Source: Brassicibacter mesophilus
GTDB lineage: Bacteria > Bacillota > Clostridia > Tissierellales > Proteiniboraceae
Direction: 5' to 3'
Assembly (NCBI RefSeq): GCF_050433385.1
Contig: NZ_JBNPXI010000009.1
Span: forward strand, 1-64,000
Length of the DNA: 64,000 nucleotides
Below are positions 35,086-44,116 of the stretch, piece after piece. The translations under genes and the position numbers were made by a program. Position 1 is the stretch's first letter. Every line of letters begins with the position of its first letter. The notes beneath the pieces were generated by a model. It saw only the letters and a list, made by a program, of their open reading frames with translations, made no database searches and was not told the DNA's origin.

Positions 35086-36333
35086 ATGTCAAAAGTAATT
35101 TTCCATATAGATGTGAATAGTGCTTATTTATCTTGGGAAGCTGTTTATAGGTTACAACAAGGTGATGAATTAGATTTAAGAACTATTCCATCTGCTGTCG
35201 GTGGTGATCCTAAAAAGAGAAACGGTATAATATTAACTAAATCAATTCCAGCTAAAAAGTATGGAATCAAAACAGGAGAAACTTTATTCGAAGCATTTAA
35301 GAAATGTCCTAATCTTTATGTAGTGCCTCCTTCTTATGACTTATATATAAAATGTAGTAATGCTATGGTTGAAGTTTTACAAGATTATTCTCCTAAAATC
35401 CAAAGATATAGTGTTGATGAATGTTTTTTAGACTATACAAATATGGAAGGTTTATTTGGAGATCCGATAGAAACAGCACATATTATAAAGGAAAGAATTA
35501 AGAATGAACTGGGTTTCACTGTAAGCATTGGAGTGTCAAGTAATAAACTTTTAGCTAAAATGGGAAGTGATTTAAAGAAGCCTGATGCTGTTACTACTAT
35601 TTTTCCTGAAGAGATGCCTTCTAAAATGTGGTGTCTTCCAGTAGAAGATTTATTTATGGTAGGTCGAGCTACTGCCCCTAAATTACATAAACTAGGAATA
35701 GAAACAATAGGTGATTTAGCTAATTTTGATTTAAATTTATTAAAATATAAGTTAAAATCTCACGGAGTGTTAATTTGGAATTATGCTAATGGAGTTGATA
35801 ATTCTGAAGTTAGGAAAAGTAATAGAATAGAAATAAAAGGGATTGGTAATTCAACAACTGCTCCATTTGATATTGATAATTATAAGGAAGCTCATATGAT
35901 TTTACTAAGTCTTTGTGAGACTGTGGGAATGAGATTAAGAGATTCTGGTTATTGTTCTAGATTAGTTTCGGTAGGAATTAAGACAAGTGATTTTGGTTAT
36001 TATTCACATCAGCATAAATTTGACACTCCTACTGATTGCACTCAGCAAATTTATGAACATGCTAAAGATTTATTTAATGAGTCTTGGAAAGGTGAAAAGA
36101 TAAGACATCTAGGAGTTCGAGTTTCAGAGTTTTGTGATAATGATATGGTTCAGCTAAGTATATTTGATAGCAATAATGAAAAACAAAGAGCTATTGATAC
36201 AGTAGTAGATAAAATAAGAATGAAGTATGACAGTAGATCAATTATTAGAAGTTGTTTTTTAAATAGTGGCATTAAGCCACTTATGGGTGGGGTTGGCGAA
36301 GATGATTATCCTTTAATGAGTAGTATTTTATAG
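35086..36333 (+). CDS. Y-family DNA polymerase (DinB/UmuC type)
   Basis: The 415-residue protein is a translesion DNA polymerase. The catalytic carboxylate motifs are HIDVNSAYLSWEA (near residue 6) and SVDECFLDY (about residue 115), and VSIGVSSNKLLAKMGSDLKK is typical of the palm. The little-finger region extends to the C-terminus. The ATG at 35086 is chosen because TTGGAGG lies ahead of it. Control by the LexA-box promoter fits damage-induced translesion synthesis. A small gene follows eight bases later. Confidence 0.95.
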   Translation: MSKVIFHIDVNSAYLSWEAVYRLQQGDELDLRTIPSAVGGDPKKRNGIILTKSIPAKKYGIKTGETLFEAFKKCPNLYVVPPSYDLYIKCSNAMVEVLQDYSPKIQRYSVDECFLDYTNMEGLFGDPIETAHIIKERIKNELGFTVSIGVSSNKLLAKMGSDLKKPDAVTTIFPEEMPSKMWCLPVEDLFMVGRATAPKLHKLGIETIGDLANFDLNLLKYKLKSHGVLIWNYANGVDNSEVRKSNRIEIKGIGNSTTAPFDIDNYKEAHMILLSLCETVGMRLRDSGYCSRLVSVGIKTSDFGYYSHQHKFDTPTDCTQQIYEHAKDLFNESWKGEKIRHLGVRVSEFCDNDMVQLSIFDSNNEKQRAIDTVVDKIRMKYDSRSIIRSCFLNSGIKPLMGGVGEDDYPLMSSIL

Positions 36334-36341
36334 GTGGTTTT

Positions 36342-36605
36342 ATGAAAGTGGTAAGAAAGGATATCGATCTTCTTTGTTGGTTTGATAAACAAGGCATCCC
36401 CCATCCCCTTCGTTTTAGATTGATCAATGAAGAAGGTTCTAATACTGTAATAAAAATTGATAAAATTATAAAACAGGACTTAGAAAAACTAGCTGGTAAT
36501 AAAATGATAGTTTTTACTTGTCAAAGTATTATTAATAATCAAATGAAACACTTTATTCTGAAATATGAGATTGATACTTGCAAGTGGATGTTATTTAAGA
36601 TATAA
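36342..36605 (+). CDS. Small protein downstream of the polymerase
   Basis: The 87-residue product starts eight bases after the polymerase stop, with TAGGTGG as ribosome site. It has a beta-rich pattern (CWFDKQGIPHPLRFRLI at residues 12-28) and no membrane segment or signal. It is probably in the same SOS-controlled transcript. I recall similar small ORFs after Y-family polymerases in clostridia, but no function is known to me. Confidence 0.65.
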   Translation: MKVVRKDIDLLCWFDKQGIPHPLRFRLINEEGSNTVIKIDKIIKQDLEKLAGNKMIVFTCQSIINNQMKHFILKYEIDTCKWMLFKI

Positions 36606-36607
36606 AT

Positions 36608-36643
36608 AGAAGAGACTTTTTTGAAAGTCTCTTCTATTTTTTC
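36608..36643 (+). terminator. Terminator of the polymerase operon
   Basis: AGAAGAGACTTT and AAAGTCTCTTCT form a 12-bp stem followed by ATTTTTTC. Confidence 0.85.
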
Positions 36644-36665
36644 TTCTAATAATATCGTATTAATT

Positions 36666-36776
36666 TTATAAATGTTTTGTTTCATAAAGAAGTTTAAGTA
36701 ACATATTAATCGTAGAAATAACAGTGTCTACAGTATATTCAGGATTATCTGCTAAATTGTATAGAGTAGTATCAGT
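36666..36776 (-). pseudogene. C-terminal fragment of an Ymh-like gene
   Basis: On the minus strand the frame YNLADNPEYTVDTVIS, then STINMLLKLL, ending at a stop at 36666, matches the C-terminus of the protein encoded at 42388-43062 (NLVDNPEYTVDTVISTINM). The DNA is also nearly identical over roughly 70 bases. The first part of the gene is missing, so it is a remnant of a duplicated or recombined copy. Confidence 0.7.
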
Positions 36777-36809
36777 ATGATATAGAATTGGAATTTAATC
36801 AATAAAAAA

Positions 36810-36833
36810 AGTCTGACCACGGTTGATCAAACT
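36810..36833 (-). terminator. Terminator, copy 1 of a direct repeat
   Basis: AGTCTGACC and GATCAAACT can pair (with G-T pairs) on the minus strand, followed by seven T. It ends the gene at 36886-37380. A close copy lies at 37591-37614. Confidence 0.6.
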
Positions 36834-36885
36834 CTAATTATTACTAAATACTATTTCATTTTTCTTTTTCTATTAGTTATAGTTT

Positions 36886-37380
36886 TTAGTCCATAGGCTG
36901 ATTATATAGCTCTTCTAGTTGATTATATATCTCTTCTTCCCTTGATTCATTGTCTAGCCTACATAAAATATTATGTCCATCAACTTTCCCATAAATAAAC
37001 CATTCACTATACCCATTAAAATCATCAACTTCAAAATATGTAAAATGACAATTATTAGATATATCAAGCTCCCAAATTTCTTCACCCTCCACCAATTCCA
37101 AAAGCTTAATAAAATCAAATTTCATCATCTGTTCTATAAGTTGGACTTCTTCAGTAACATGTTCTTTAATATCATCATCAAACTCAACAATACCGTTGCC
37201 CTTATAGATAACATAACTCCTCAATATATATCCCAATTCCTCATCTATGTAAAGACGTTCATAATGATTTTTCATATTTGACAGAGTATCTTCTGTTACC
37301 TCATAAGGCTCTAATAGTGTCAATATTTTCTGTATATCACTATTAACTTTATTTTTAATCTTACTTATTTTGGTAATCAT
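36886..37380 (-). CDS. Acidic protein of unknown function
   Basis: The 164-residue protein is acidic and rich in Glu, Asp and Tyr, with no membrane segment or signal. Its N-terminal half looks helical and its C-terminal part (WFIYGKVDGHNILCR) beta-like. No family was recognised. GAGGAG precedes the ATG. It is flanked by two related terminator-like direct repeats, as if carried as a cassette in the island. Confidence 0.6.
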   Translation of the reverse strand: MITKISKIKNKVNSDIQKILTLLEPYEVTEDTLSNMKNHYERLYIDEELGYILRSYVIYKGNGIVEFDDDIKEHVTEEVQLIEQMMKFDFIKLLELVEGEEIWELDISNNCHFTYFEVDDFNGYSEWFIYGKVDGHNILCRLDNESREEEIYNQLEELYNQPMD

Positions 37381-37590
37381 ATTATCAGCTCCTCGTTAGA
37401 TTTGCTTCTATTATGACACTATTTCTATTACTTTTCAATATGCATAGTCAAATACACAATCTAATTAACTTGATTTATTTATAAACTCTTATTTTATCAT
37501 CCATATAAGATAAAGTATCGCACCAGTCTTATCAATATAATTCCATCTTATGAAGCATGGTCCAGAATTGAATTTTATGAAACAAGAAAG

Positions 37591-37614
37591 AGTCTGACCT
37601 CGTTTGATCAAACT
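37591..37614 (-). repeat. Terminator-like direct repeat, copy 2
   Basis: AGTCTGACCTCGTTTGATCA and following bases are a near copy of 36810-36833; similarity extends about 20 bases to the left (AGAATTGAATTTTA). Confidence 0.65.
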
Positions 37615-37744
37615 CTAATACCTAATAGGTTAGATACGATAGAAATTTCAATGATTTCATTTCTAAAGAGTAATCCCTATTTTTCTATATGGAGTAGGAA
37701 GTTATTTATTATTGTTGATATGTTTTATCTATTGTTATCAAATC

Positions 37745-37771
37745 GCCCCTTATTGTCAAGCAATAAGGGGC
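37745..37771 (-). terminator. Hairpin after the stalk-domain protein gene
   Basis: GCCCCTTATTG-TCAAG-CAATAAGGGGC is an 11-bp perfect stem. The T run after it on the minus strand is weak, so termination efficiency is uncertain. Confidence 0.6.
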
Positions 37772-37838
37772 TTTCATATCTCAATATATTATGTAATTAT
37801 TGTTTTACTCAGTTAAACTAGCTTCTTTTTTTTATTAT

Positions 37839-39461
37839 TTAGTTTAAGAAAATTACATTTATCCCAAATATATTCGGGTCTTCAAAAATTATTTTGGTGT
37901 CTCCGAACTGCATTACCTTACCTACTGGAACATCTTTGCCTTCTTCTACTGCTTTATTAACATACCAAAATATAGCCTCTCCATCAGAAGGTTTTTTTGC
38001 ATAATATTTTGCAGATTCGACAAATGTATTAACTACCATTAGAACACGAGTTAGCTGTTCATCCCCAGGATTTACTATCCAATTCCTAATTTTAACACGA
38101 GGATTACCATCTTTTCTGTCAACAATTAATTGTGCATTAGGATCATTTCCTGGTTGATTTGAAAATTGTAGGTTTCCTGCATCTGATAGTTTCCATGATG
38201 TGCCCTTTAAAGCTTCATTGATCTTTGAAATGTCATCAGCATGAGTGCTACCTTCTTCTCTAGCTTCTAAAATAGAGCCTTCATTTGAGCCTACCTCTAA
38301 TTCAGAAACCCTACCACTAGCATTAGTATAAGTAGGAACTTCTACATTGCTAATGTCAACTACTGTAACGTCTCCATTTTCCACTAATTGATTTTCATTT
38401 AATGTTTCAATATTTCTTATTTCGCTATTAGTGAAAATAATATCGAACCCTGCTACTCCAGGGTCGTAAAAGACAACTTCAGTTGACCCAAACTTATACA
38501 CTTTACCGTATTCAAATTCTTTTGATTGTTCTATATGTTGGTTTATATACCACCAAATAGCCTCTCCTTCACTAGGAGAACCAGCACTGTAATATTTTAG
38601 AGCCTCCATACTAACATTCATTGTCATTCCTACGGGCCCAATTAGGTATTGTTCTACCGCTATCATATTTGCATCCCATATTCTAATTTTAACTCTTGGC
38701 TCATCTTTCTCTGTTCTATCAATTTTTAGTGGAGCATTAGGATCATTTCCTGGTTGGTTTTCCCATTGAAGAGAACCACCGCTAGATAACTTCCAAGTAG
38801 TGCCTTTTAAAGCTTTGTTAAACTTTTCAAGGTCTTGAGCATAAGTGCTACCTTCTTCTCTAGTTCCCAACATAGAGTTTTGGTTTGAACCTACCTCCAT
38901 GATAGTAACCTTACCACTTTCGCTTGTATAAGTGGGAACTTCGACATCACTAATATCAATTACAATAACACCATCTTCTGTTACTGTTTCTTTTAACTCT
39001 ACTATATTTATCTTATGAATGCCATTTTCAAAGTTATATCCACCCTCTTTAGGTATATCAAAACCTAGTGCTTGGCTAACAAATCTTAATGGAATATAAG
39101 TTCTTCCATCCTTACCTACCATTGCTTTAGTATCCATTTCTATTGTTTTACTGTCAGCTAATTTTACTATCTTGCTTCCAATTTGTATCGTTGCTACTTC
39201 CTTTTTATTTTGGTCTAGTATTATAACGGTTTGTGTTTCGCCCTTCCAATCTACAACATAACCAAGACCTTCTATAATAGCCCTTGCTGGAACTTGAGTT
39301 CTGCCAGCTTCATCTATATGTGCTACTCCCATCTCAACTGGTATTGCTAATTCTTGTCCATTAATTTTAATTTCAAATTTAGCTACCTCTTCTGCAAACA
39401 CAGCTATTCCCATTGCTAAAACCATTGATATAACTAAAACAAAAGAAATTATTCTTTTCAT
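37839..39461 (-). CDS. Secreted protein with copper amine oxidase-like N-domain and tandem repeat
   Basis: The 540-residue protein has a signal peptide (cleavage near VFAE, residue 24) and a copper-amine-oxidase N-terminal-like domain (residues about 30-150) with RTQVPARAIIEGLGYVVDW and GRTYIPLRFVSQALGF; such domains occur in surface proteins of Clostridia and do not imply an oxidase. The remainder is two tandem copies of a domain of about 175 residues (about 165-350 and 360-540). Shared words are NQPGNDPNA, REEGST and PRVKIR. The repeated domain is not recognised. AAGGGGTG precedes the ATG. Confidence 0.8.
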   Translation of the reverse strand: MKRIISFVLVISMVLAMGIAVFAEEVAKFEIKINGQELAIPVEMGVAHIDEAGRTQVPARAIIEGLGYVVDWKGETQTVIILDQNKKEVATIQIGSKIVKLADSKTIEMDTKAMVGKDGRTYIPLRFVSQALGFDIPKEGGYNFENGIHKINIVELKETVTEDGVIVIDISDVEVPTYTSESGKVTIMEVGSNQNSMLGTREEGSTYAQDLEKFNKALKGTTWKLSSGGSLQWENQPGNDPNAPLKIDRTEKDEPRVKIRIWDANMIAVEQYLIGPVGMTMNVSMEALKYYSAGSPSEGEAIWWYINQHIEQSKEFEYGKVYKFGSTEVVFYDPGVAGFDIIFTNSEIRNIETLNENQLVENGDVTVVDISNVEVPTYTNASGRVSELEVGSNEGSILEAREEGSTHADDISKINEALKGTSWKLSDAGNLQFSNQPGNDPNAQLIVDRKDGNPRVKIRNWIVNPGDEQLTRVLMVVNTFVESAKYYAKKPSDGEAIFWYVNKAVEEGKDVPVGKVMQFGDTKIIFEDPNIFGINVIFLN

Positions 39462-39556
39462 TTCAGCACCCCTTTATTAATTTTTTTAGATAACAACATC
39501 ATTTTACCATTTTATTCATATTTGCATCAACTGAAAATTGTGATATGTATTAATTT

Positions 39557-40849
39557 TCACTCTCTGTCAGTCCAGTAACTTAAAGTTCTTCCTAATCTAT
39601 TTGAATTAAAATGAAGTAAGCTATATATTGATTTATGATAAAGACTCAAATCAACTAACTTTTCTATAGAACCTATTAAAATATCATCAATTCTTTTTTT
39701 AAATTCCTCTATGTCTTTTAATATCTGTCTCTCATAATAACCTTTCTTTTGCTCATCTGGAATCTGTTCTTGAATTTCTTTGTATATTACTTCTTTTTTA
39801 TCTTCTTTTAGAATCTTTTGTAAAGTATATGGAGTAAAAAAATTAAAACGAAGTATTTCTTCTAGTTTTTCTGAACTTCTTTTAAGATTTATTAGACCAA
39901 ACATGTCTTTATCAAAATATCTAATCCAAAATACTTCTTCATAAATATATTTTTTCTTTGCTTCATTAATAACACCAACCAGCTCATCCACTTCTTCAAT
40001 GTTATCAAACATATAATCTTCTGTTCTAAATTCATTATTATAAAATGGATACTTAGACCATACAACAGTGTCATCTTCGATACGATCTATATATGGAGAT
40101 ATCTTTCTTAGCCTACTTCTAATTAGTAAGTTTTTGCAATTCAATGCATATTCAATATTCTTTGATGCTTTATCAATTACTTCTAATAATGGTTTAGAAA
40201 TTCTTCTGTGTATATCTAATGTTTCTTCAATAATTCTCTGGTTAAGTCTATTTGTTCCCCTAATATATCTTCCTCTCAAGCTTGTATATCTCCATCCAAT
40301 AGTTATAATAAGTATAATAATAATTGCTGGTAAAAGTGTTAAAAGTGTAATCAAATTCTCCTTACTTACTAACTGAAAATATCTTATAATTAAGGTGCTA
40401 AACTGAATGTCATAATAAAACAATATGGTTGCTAAAAATGCGATTAAGCTAGATATATATTTAGGATTAAAAAAACTAATAATTAGTCTCTTAATATATT
40501 TTAGAAATCCATCTTGATAAATATAATCAATTAATTCCTTACCTTCTTTATAATCATATCTCCTAATATACCAAGGTCTTGCGGAATTAATGACATTTCT
40601 AATCCAAATATAAACTCTATATCTTTTGATTAATCTTGATGGTTTTTTAATTAATTTAAATTTCACTTTATAATATCTGTTATAATTAAGTTTATTTAAT
40701 CCTACCAATAACAAATCTATTAAAAAAAGAATAAAAATAATTTCAAGCTTTAATACAATATAGTATTTTAGAAATAATGGAATACTTATATTTATCTGAT
40801 CAACTAGAATTTCATTAAATTTAATCAAAATCTCTATATATCTTCCCAA
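39557..40849 (-). CDS. Membrane protein of unknown function
   Basis: The 430-residue protein starts with TTG after AGGGGG. It has one or two hydrophobic segments near residues 28-50, two more in the middle (about 138-160 and 175-195), and a long hydrophilic C-terminal half with heptad-like helices. No family was recognised. It is the most downstream gene of a minus-strand run that begins at 46636, so it may belong to that putative system. Confidence 0.6.
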   Translation of the reverse strand: MGRYIEILIKFNEILVDQINISIPLFLKYYIVLKLEIIFILFLIDLLLVGLNKLNYNRYYKVKFKLIKKPSRLIKRYRVYIWIRNVINSARPWYIRRYDYKEGKELIDYIYQDGFLKYIKRLIISFFNPKYISSLIAFLATILFYYDIQFSTLIIRYFQLVSKENLITLLTLLPAIIIILIITIGWRYTSLRGRYIRGTNRLNQRIIEETLDIHRRISKPLLEVIDKASKNIEYALNCKNLLIRSRLRKISPYIDRIEDDTVVWSKYPFYNNEFRTEDYMFDNIEEVDELVGVINEAKKKYIYEEVFWIRYFDKDMFGLINLKRSSEKLEEILRFNFFTPYTLQKILKEDKKEVIYKEIQEQIPDEQKKGYYERQILKDIEEFKKRIDDILIGSIEKLVDLSLYHKSIYSLLHFNSNRLGRTLSYWTDRE

Positions 40850-40912
40850 TGATTTGTCCCCCTATAAATAAGTAAGAGTGGAATAATTTCACCACTCTCT
40901 TACTTCAATTAA

Positions 40913-41125
40913 TTAATCAATATTAAGCTCAGAACTAAAGATATTACAAAAACTTACAACACTTACTGGATCTAATTCTGAAGCTCTTGCTATAACTGCT
41001 GATTGTTCTTCTTCCGATAATTTATTGAAATCAATAGCTAGATCTTTCAATCGTTTCGATAGCCATAATACTTCTTTACTCAAGTTTTCATTGGAAGTTT
41101 TATATTCTGCTCTGGTTTCTGACAT
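40913..41125 (-). CDS. Small protein of unknown function
   Basis: The 70-residue acidic protein is mostly helical by appearance (residues 14-45) and has no membrane segment. GAGGTGA precedes the ATG. It lies 34 bases after the zinc-ribbon gene in the same run. No family was recognised. Confidence 0.55.
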   Translation of the reverse strand: MSETRAEYKTSNENLSKEVLWLSKRLKDLAIDFNKLSEEEQSAVIARASELDPVSVVSFCNIFSSELNID

Positions 41126-41159
41126 AATAATTCACCTCAGCTTTGTATTTTAAACATTG

Positions 41160-41342
41160 TTAAAGCTTCTTTCTTTTTCCTCTTGTTGCTATAACAGCCA
41201 CTAGGCTAACTAAAGGACCTATAATTATTTTTCCTTTTTTCTTAACATTTTCAAACATTTCAGATTTACAACTTCCACAATAATTACCTTTACTTTTTCT
41301 CAGATCTCTTCCACACTTTTTGCATACTCTACTATTCCCCAT
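41160..41342 (-). CDS. Small zinc-ribbon membrane protein
   Basis: The 60-residue protein starts with a CxxC...CxxC zinc ribbon (CKKCGRDLRKSKGNYCGSC at residues 7-25) and ends in one hydrophobic stretch (about 40-54) with a basic tail. It is probably a membrane-anchored zinc-binding protein. Its start overlaps the end of the preceding gene by 11 bases. GAGGTG precedes the ATG. Confidence 0.65.
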   Translation of the reverse strand: MGNSRVCKKCGRDLRKSKGNYCGSCKSEMFENVKKKGKIIIGPLVSLVAVIATRGKRKKL

Positions 41343-42369
41343 TCTCTAGCACCTCTTCAATTAAATCTTTTTTATAGAATTCTATAGAAATATCAGTATC
41401 ACTAATTGTTTTAATCGCTGTATGGCTAGTAGTAATATTGTTTAATACTTGTTTTGGCTTTTCAATCCACACATTAGCAACTTCTGATCTACTGTCATAA
41501 TCATAAAGCTTTTCCAGTAGCTCCTTTTCTCTTGTTATATTAGAGAGTAATTCTTTATATGGGGTAAAGCTAATCTCAATATTTTGAGATTGATTTAATT
41601 CTTGATAAGCAAAGGCAATAATTCCAGAAATCATATTTATTGATTCAAATGCTTTATGTAGACCTAATATTCTACTCTTTATTTCACCTTTATAATCTTT
41701 AGTTCCTATATGTTTAGTTAATAATTTTAGATTTTCATCAGAATTTGGTATCTCTCTTATAAAATTTAAATCTTCTTTGAAGTTTTCTATAAGTTGTCCT
41801 CTTGCATCATTTGCTGTTTTTATGGTATTCATTAAACCTATTCTCTTAAGTTGTTCGTCATCAATTATATTCATTACTTCAATAAATTGCTGTTTAGCAC
41901 TCAGAGCTAGACCTATTCTGTCATTCTGTTGCCCTATCAATACTCTACTTAATTTCTCATTAATAGTTTCTAACTCCATAATAATATCTGCAAGATACTG
42001 CTGTGTAATTAGCTTTTCAGTTGAACCAATAAAGTTCTTATCTAGTTTTTCTAACTCTACATGCTTTTTAAATTTTCCTGTCACTGTATCTGTTATTGTT
42101 GGATAAAAGTTGCCATTTTTTGATTGTTTTAAATGGCTAGATCCATTTTTTAATTGTTTCATATATTCTTGTGGAATGGATATTTTATAAAGTTCCTCGT
42201 CATTCAGCTCTGTTAAAGTATTTATAATAGAAGGTATTTTCTTAAGCTGATTTATTACATAAGTTTTATTTTCTTTATAATTATCTGTTAGATATTGTGC
42301 TACTTCATTTTTACTTTTTCTCATTTTGCTAATTTGATTATTTTCTTTTTTTATAATGATTTCATTCAA
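41332..42369 (-). CDS. Coiled-coil-rich protein of unknown function
   Basis: The protein of about 345 residues lacks membrane segments or a signal peptide. It is strongly helical, with an Asn/Lys-rich N-terminus and several heptad-like stretches around residues 120-260. A TTG at 42369 is preferred, since GAGGTG is spaced six bases ahead; the upstream GTG lies in that site. It has a GNFYPTITDTVTGKFK segment near residue 85. No family was recognised. Confidence 0.6.
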   Translation of the reverse strand: MNEIIIKKENNQISKMRKSKNEVAQYLTDNYKENKTYVINQLKKIPSIINTLTELNDEELYKISIPQEYMKQLKNGSSHLKQSKNGNFYPTITDTVTGKFKKHVELEKLDKNFIGSTEKLITQQYLADIIMELETINEKLSRVLIGQQNDRIGLALSAKQQFIEVMNIIDDEQLKRIGLMNTIKTANDARGQLIENFKEDLNFIREIPNSDENLKLLTKHIGTKDYKGEIKSRILGLHKAFESINMISGIIAFAYQELNQSQNIEISFTPYKELLSNITREKELLEKLYDYDSRSEVANVWIEKPKQVLNNITTSHTAIKTISDTDISIEFYKKDLIEEVLENGE

Positions 42370-42387
42370 ATAAATCACCTCAAAAAT

Positions 42388-43062
42388 TTAATATGAATCA
42401 ATAAGTTTAAGTAGCATATTAATCGTTGAAATAACTGTATCTACAGTATATTCGGGATTATCTACTAAGTTATGAGCATAGCTGTTTCTAAAATAGCCAT
42501 AAAGTCCTGAGCAATAATTCCGAAAGGCTTTTCTCTTATCTATTTCCGTAGAAACTTGTATTAACCCCTTATCAGGAGAAAATAGTTTGTTAATTAGGTC
42601 TTCACCATCTAGATTACTTGATAAATTAAATTTACTAATTGCTCTTTCTTTAAAAATAATAAAGGCTTTTCTTACAGCAGAATCAAACTCACAATTTAAT
42701 ATTAAATTTTCACATTCTTCTCGTAAAGCTTTATCTAGATATGGAGAGTTTCTTAATCCCTCATAAAACATCTTTTGTATTTCAGGTAGATCATTATTAA
42801 TAATGTCCAATGCATTATGTTCTCCAAATTTATACGGATCTTTTATAATAAACCCTAGATGTCTATGAAATGCTTCAAACCTATCTGTTTTAATGTGACC
42901 TAGCAGTTTTTCTAGCTGAGCAAAATCTCTTTTAATAATTTCTATTTTATATTCAACTTCCTCATAATCAATTTCCTCTTCTTTTAAGTTCTTCAACAAT
43001 GAATTAGCTGTTTTATGTAATATATCAAACAATTCTCTTATCTTATATTCTAAAATTATCAT
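42388..43062 (-). CDS. Ymh/TIGR02391-like protein with a HEPN-type motif
   Basis: The 224-residue protein ends in a domain like the TIGR02391 (Ymh) family: GEDLINKLFSPDKGLI, then FRNYCSGLYGYFRNSYAHN. The RNSYAH sequence is an R-x4-H motif of the HEPN RNase type. HEPN domains of this group occur in prophage and defence loci and may cleave RNA when triggered. AAGGTGA precedes the ATG. A fragment of a second copy lies at 36666-36776. Confidence 0.7.
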   Translation of the reverse strand: MIILEYKIRELFDILHKTANSLLKNLKEEEIDYEEVEYKIEIIKRDFAQLEKLLGHIKTDRFEAFHRHLGFIIKDPYKFGEHNALDIINNDLPEIQKMFYEGLRNSPYLDKALREECENLILNCEFDSAVRKAFIIFKERAISKFNLSSNLDGEDLINKLFSPDKGLIQVSTEIDKRKAFRNYCSGLYGYFRNSYAHNLVDNPEYTVDTVISTINMLLKLIDSY

Positions 43063-43076
43063 TAGATCACCTTCAA

Positions 43077-44096
43077 TTAAGCCATTTTATCGGTCAAATT
43101 CTTTACCTTGTTTGTATAAGATGCAATTGTTTCTTTTGTCTTTTTCTTTATTTTTTCTTTTTCTATAGTTTCAATTTCTTCATCAAGTATTATTTCTATT
43201 GTATTTTTTACAACTGGGAGCATCTCTTTACAATCTTTTTCACTTAAAATATGTATACCTGCACTTAATATTTTATATATGTTTTTTGTATCAAATAGGA
43301 ATTCTGGAAGATATTTCTTTAATACTTTTAGCTTATCTTCCATATGTAGCTCTTTAAAATCTGAATTATCCAATTCTATCTCATCTTTATGCTTATTGAA
43401 TTTATATAAAATTAACTTTTCAAAAACTCTTCTCATATATGCATAAGGTCCAACTCCTAACCCGTGAGAAATTAGCCCACAACCAATCTTATAATCTATA
43501 TATGAATCCATTTTCTCTAAAAGCTTCTTGTATTTATTTAAATTAATTTCTTCAATTTCTATAATTGATGGATTCTGTCCTATTTTTGATAATTTCAATG
43601 TATATTTTCCTTCAATATTTTTTAAGATATTAAGATGATAAACAAAAACTAATTGATGAGATGGTTCATAAGAACAGACAGCTTGCTTAAAAAAATAAGA
43701 ACATTCTTTTTTCAACAGCTCAAGTCTATCATGAAACTTATTATCAGCACCCGAAAAAATAAATTCCATTGTTTCAGGGTCATTACACGTATTTTCATAT
43801 TCATAAAAAGATAGTTTTTTTAATTCTTGACTTATGTTATTTGATATAACATTAAAAGATAGATTTTTTTTACAATATGGACAGTATCCATATATAACAT
43901 CTTTTTCGCTGATAAAATTGATTAACCTTCTAAAATCCGCTGAATAAGTTATTCCAGTTCTTGAAATGCCATTATAAAATTGATCGTCGTAATCATAATC
44001 AACAAGAATATAATCTGTATTGATATCTATTTCTTCATATAGTCCTAATTTCAACAATAACTCTTCAGTTTTAAATTTTTCAAACTTCATTTTCAT
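43077..44096 (-). CDS. Protein of unknown function with a zinc-binding pair and a HEPN-like end
   Basis: The 339-residue protein has a short CPYCKK pair near residue 74, which may bind zinc with later cysteines. A C-terminal helical region has GPYAYMRRVFEKLI and ILSAGIHILSEKDC. That end resembles HEPN-like or DUF4145-like domains by pattern; it is not a firm assignment. GGGAGG precedes the ATG. It lies between the helicase and Ymh-like genes with short gaps. Confidence 0.6.
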   Translation of the reverse strand: MKMKFEKFKTEELLLKLGLYEEIDINTDYILVDYDYDDQFYNGISRTGITYSADFRRLINFISEKDVIYGYCPYCKKNLSFNVISNNISQELKKLSFYEYENTCNDPETMEFIFSGADNKFHDRLELLKKECSYFFKQAVCSYEPSHQLVFVYHLNILKNIEGKYTLKLSKIGQNPSIIEIEEINLNKYKKLLEKMDSYIDYKIGCGLISHGLGVGPYAYMRRVFEKLILYKFNKHKDEIELDNSDFKELHMEDKLKVLKKYLPEFLFDTKNIYKILSAGIHILSEKDCKEMLPVVKNTIEIILDEEIETIEKEKIKKKTKETIASYTNKVKNLTDKMA

Positions 44097-44116
44097 AGTT
44101 TTCCTCCCAATATAAA

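Larger units (their letters stand above)
37381..37838. other. Gap with two hairpins
   Basis: No gene is seen in this 458-bp stretch. It contains a second copy of the GTCTGACCnCG repeat (37591-37614) and the strong hairpin GCCCCTTATTG...CAATAAGGGGC (37745-37771). The latter lies after the gene at 37839-39461 on the minus strand and is probably its terminator. Confidence 0.65.

Noticed and set aside
37839..39461. Copper amine oxidase enzyme
   Set aside because: Only the N-terminal stalk-like domain is present; no oxidase catalytic domain was seen.
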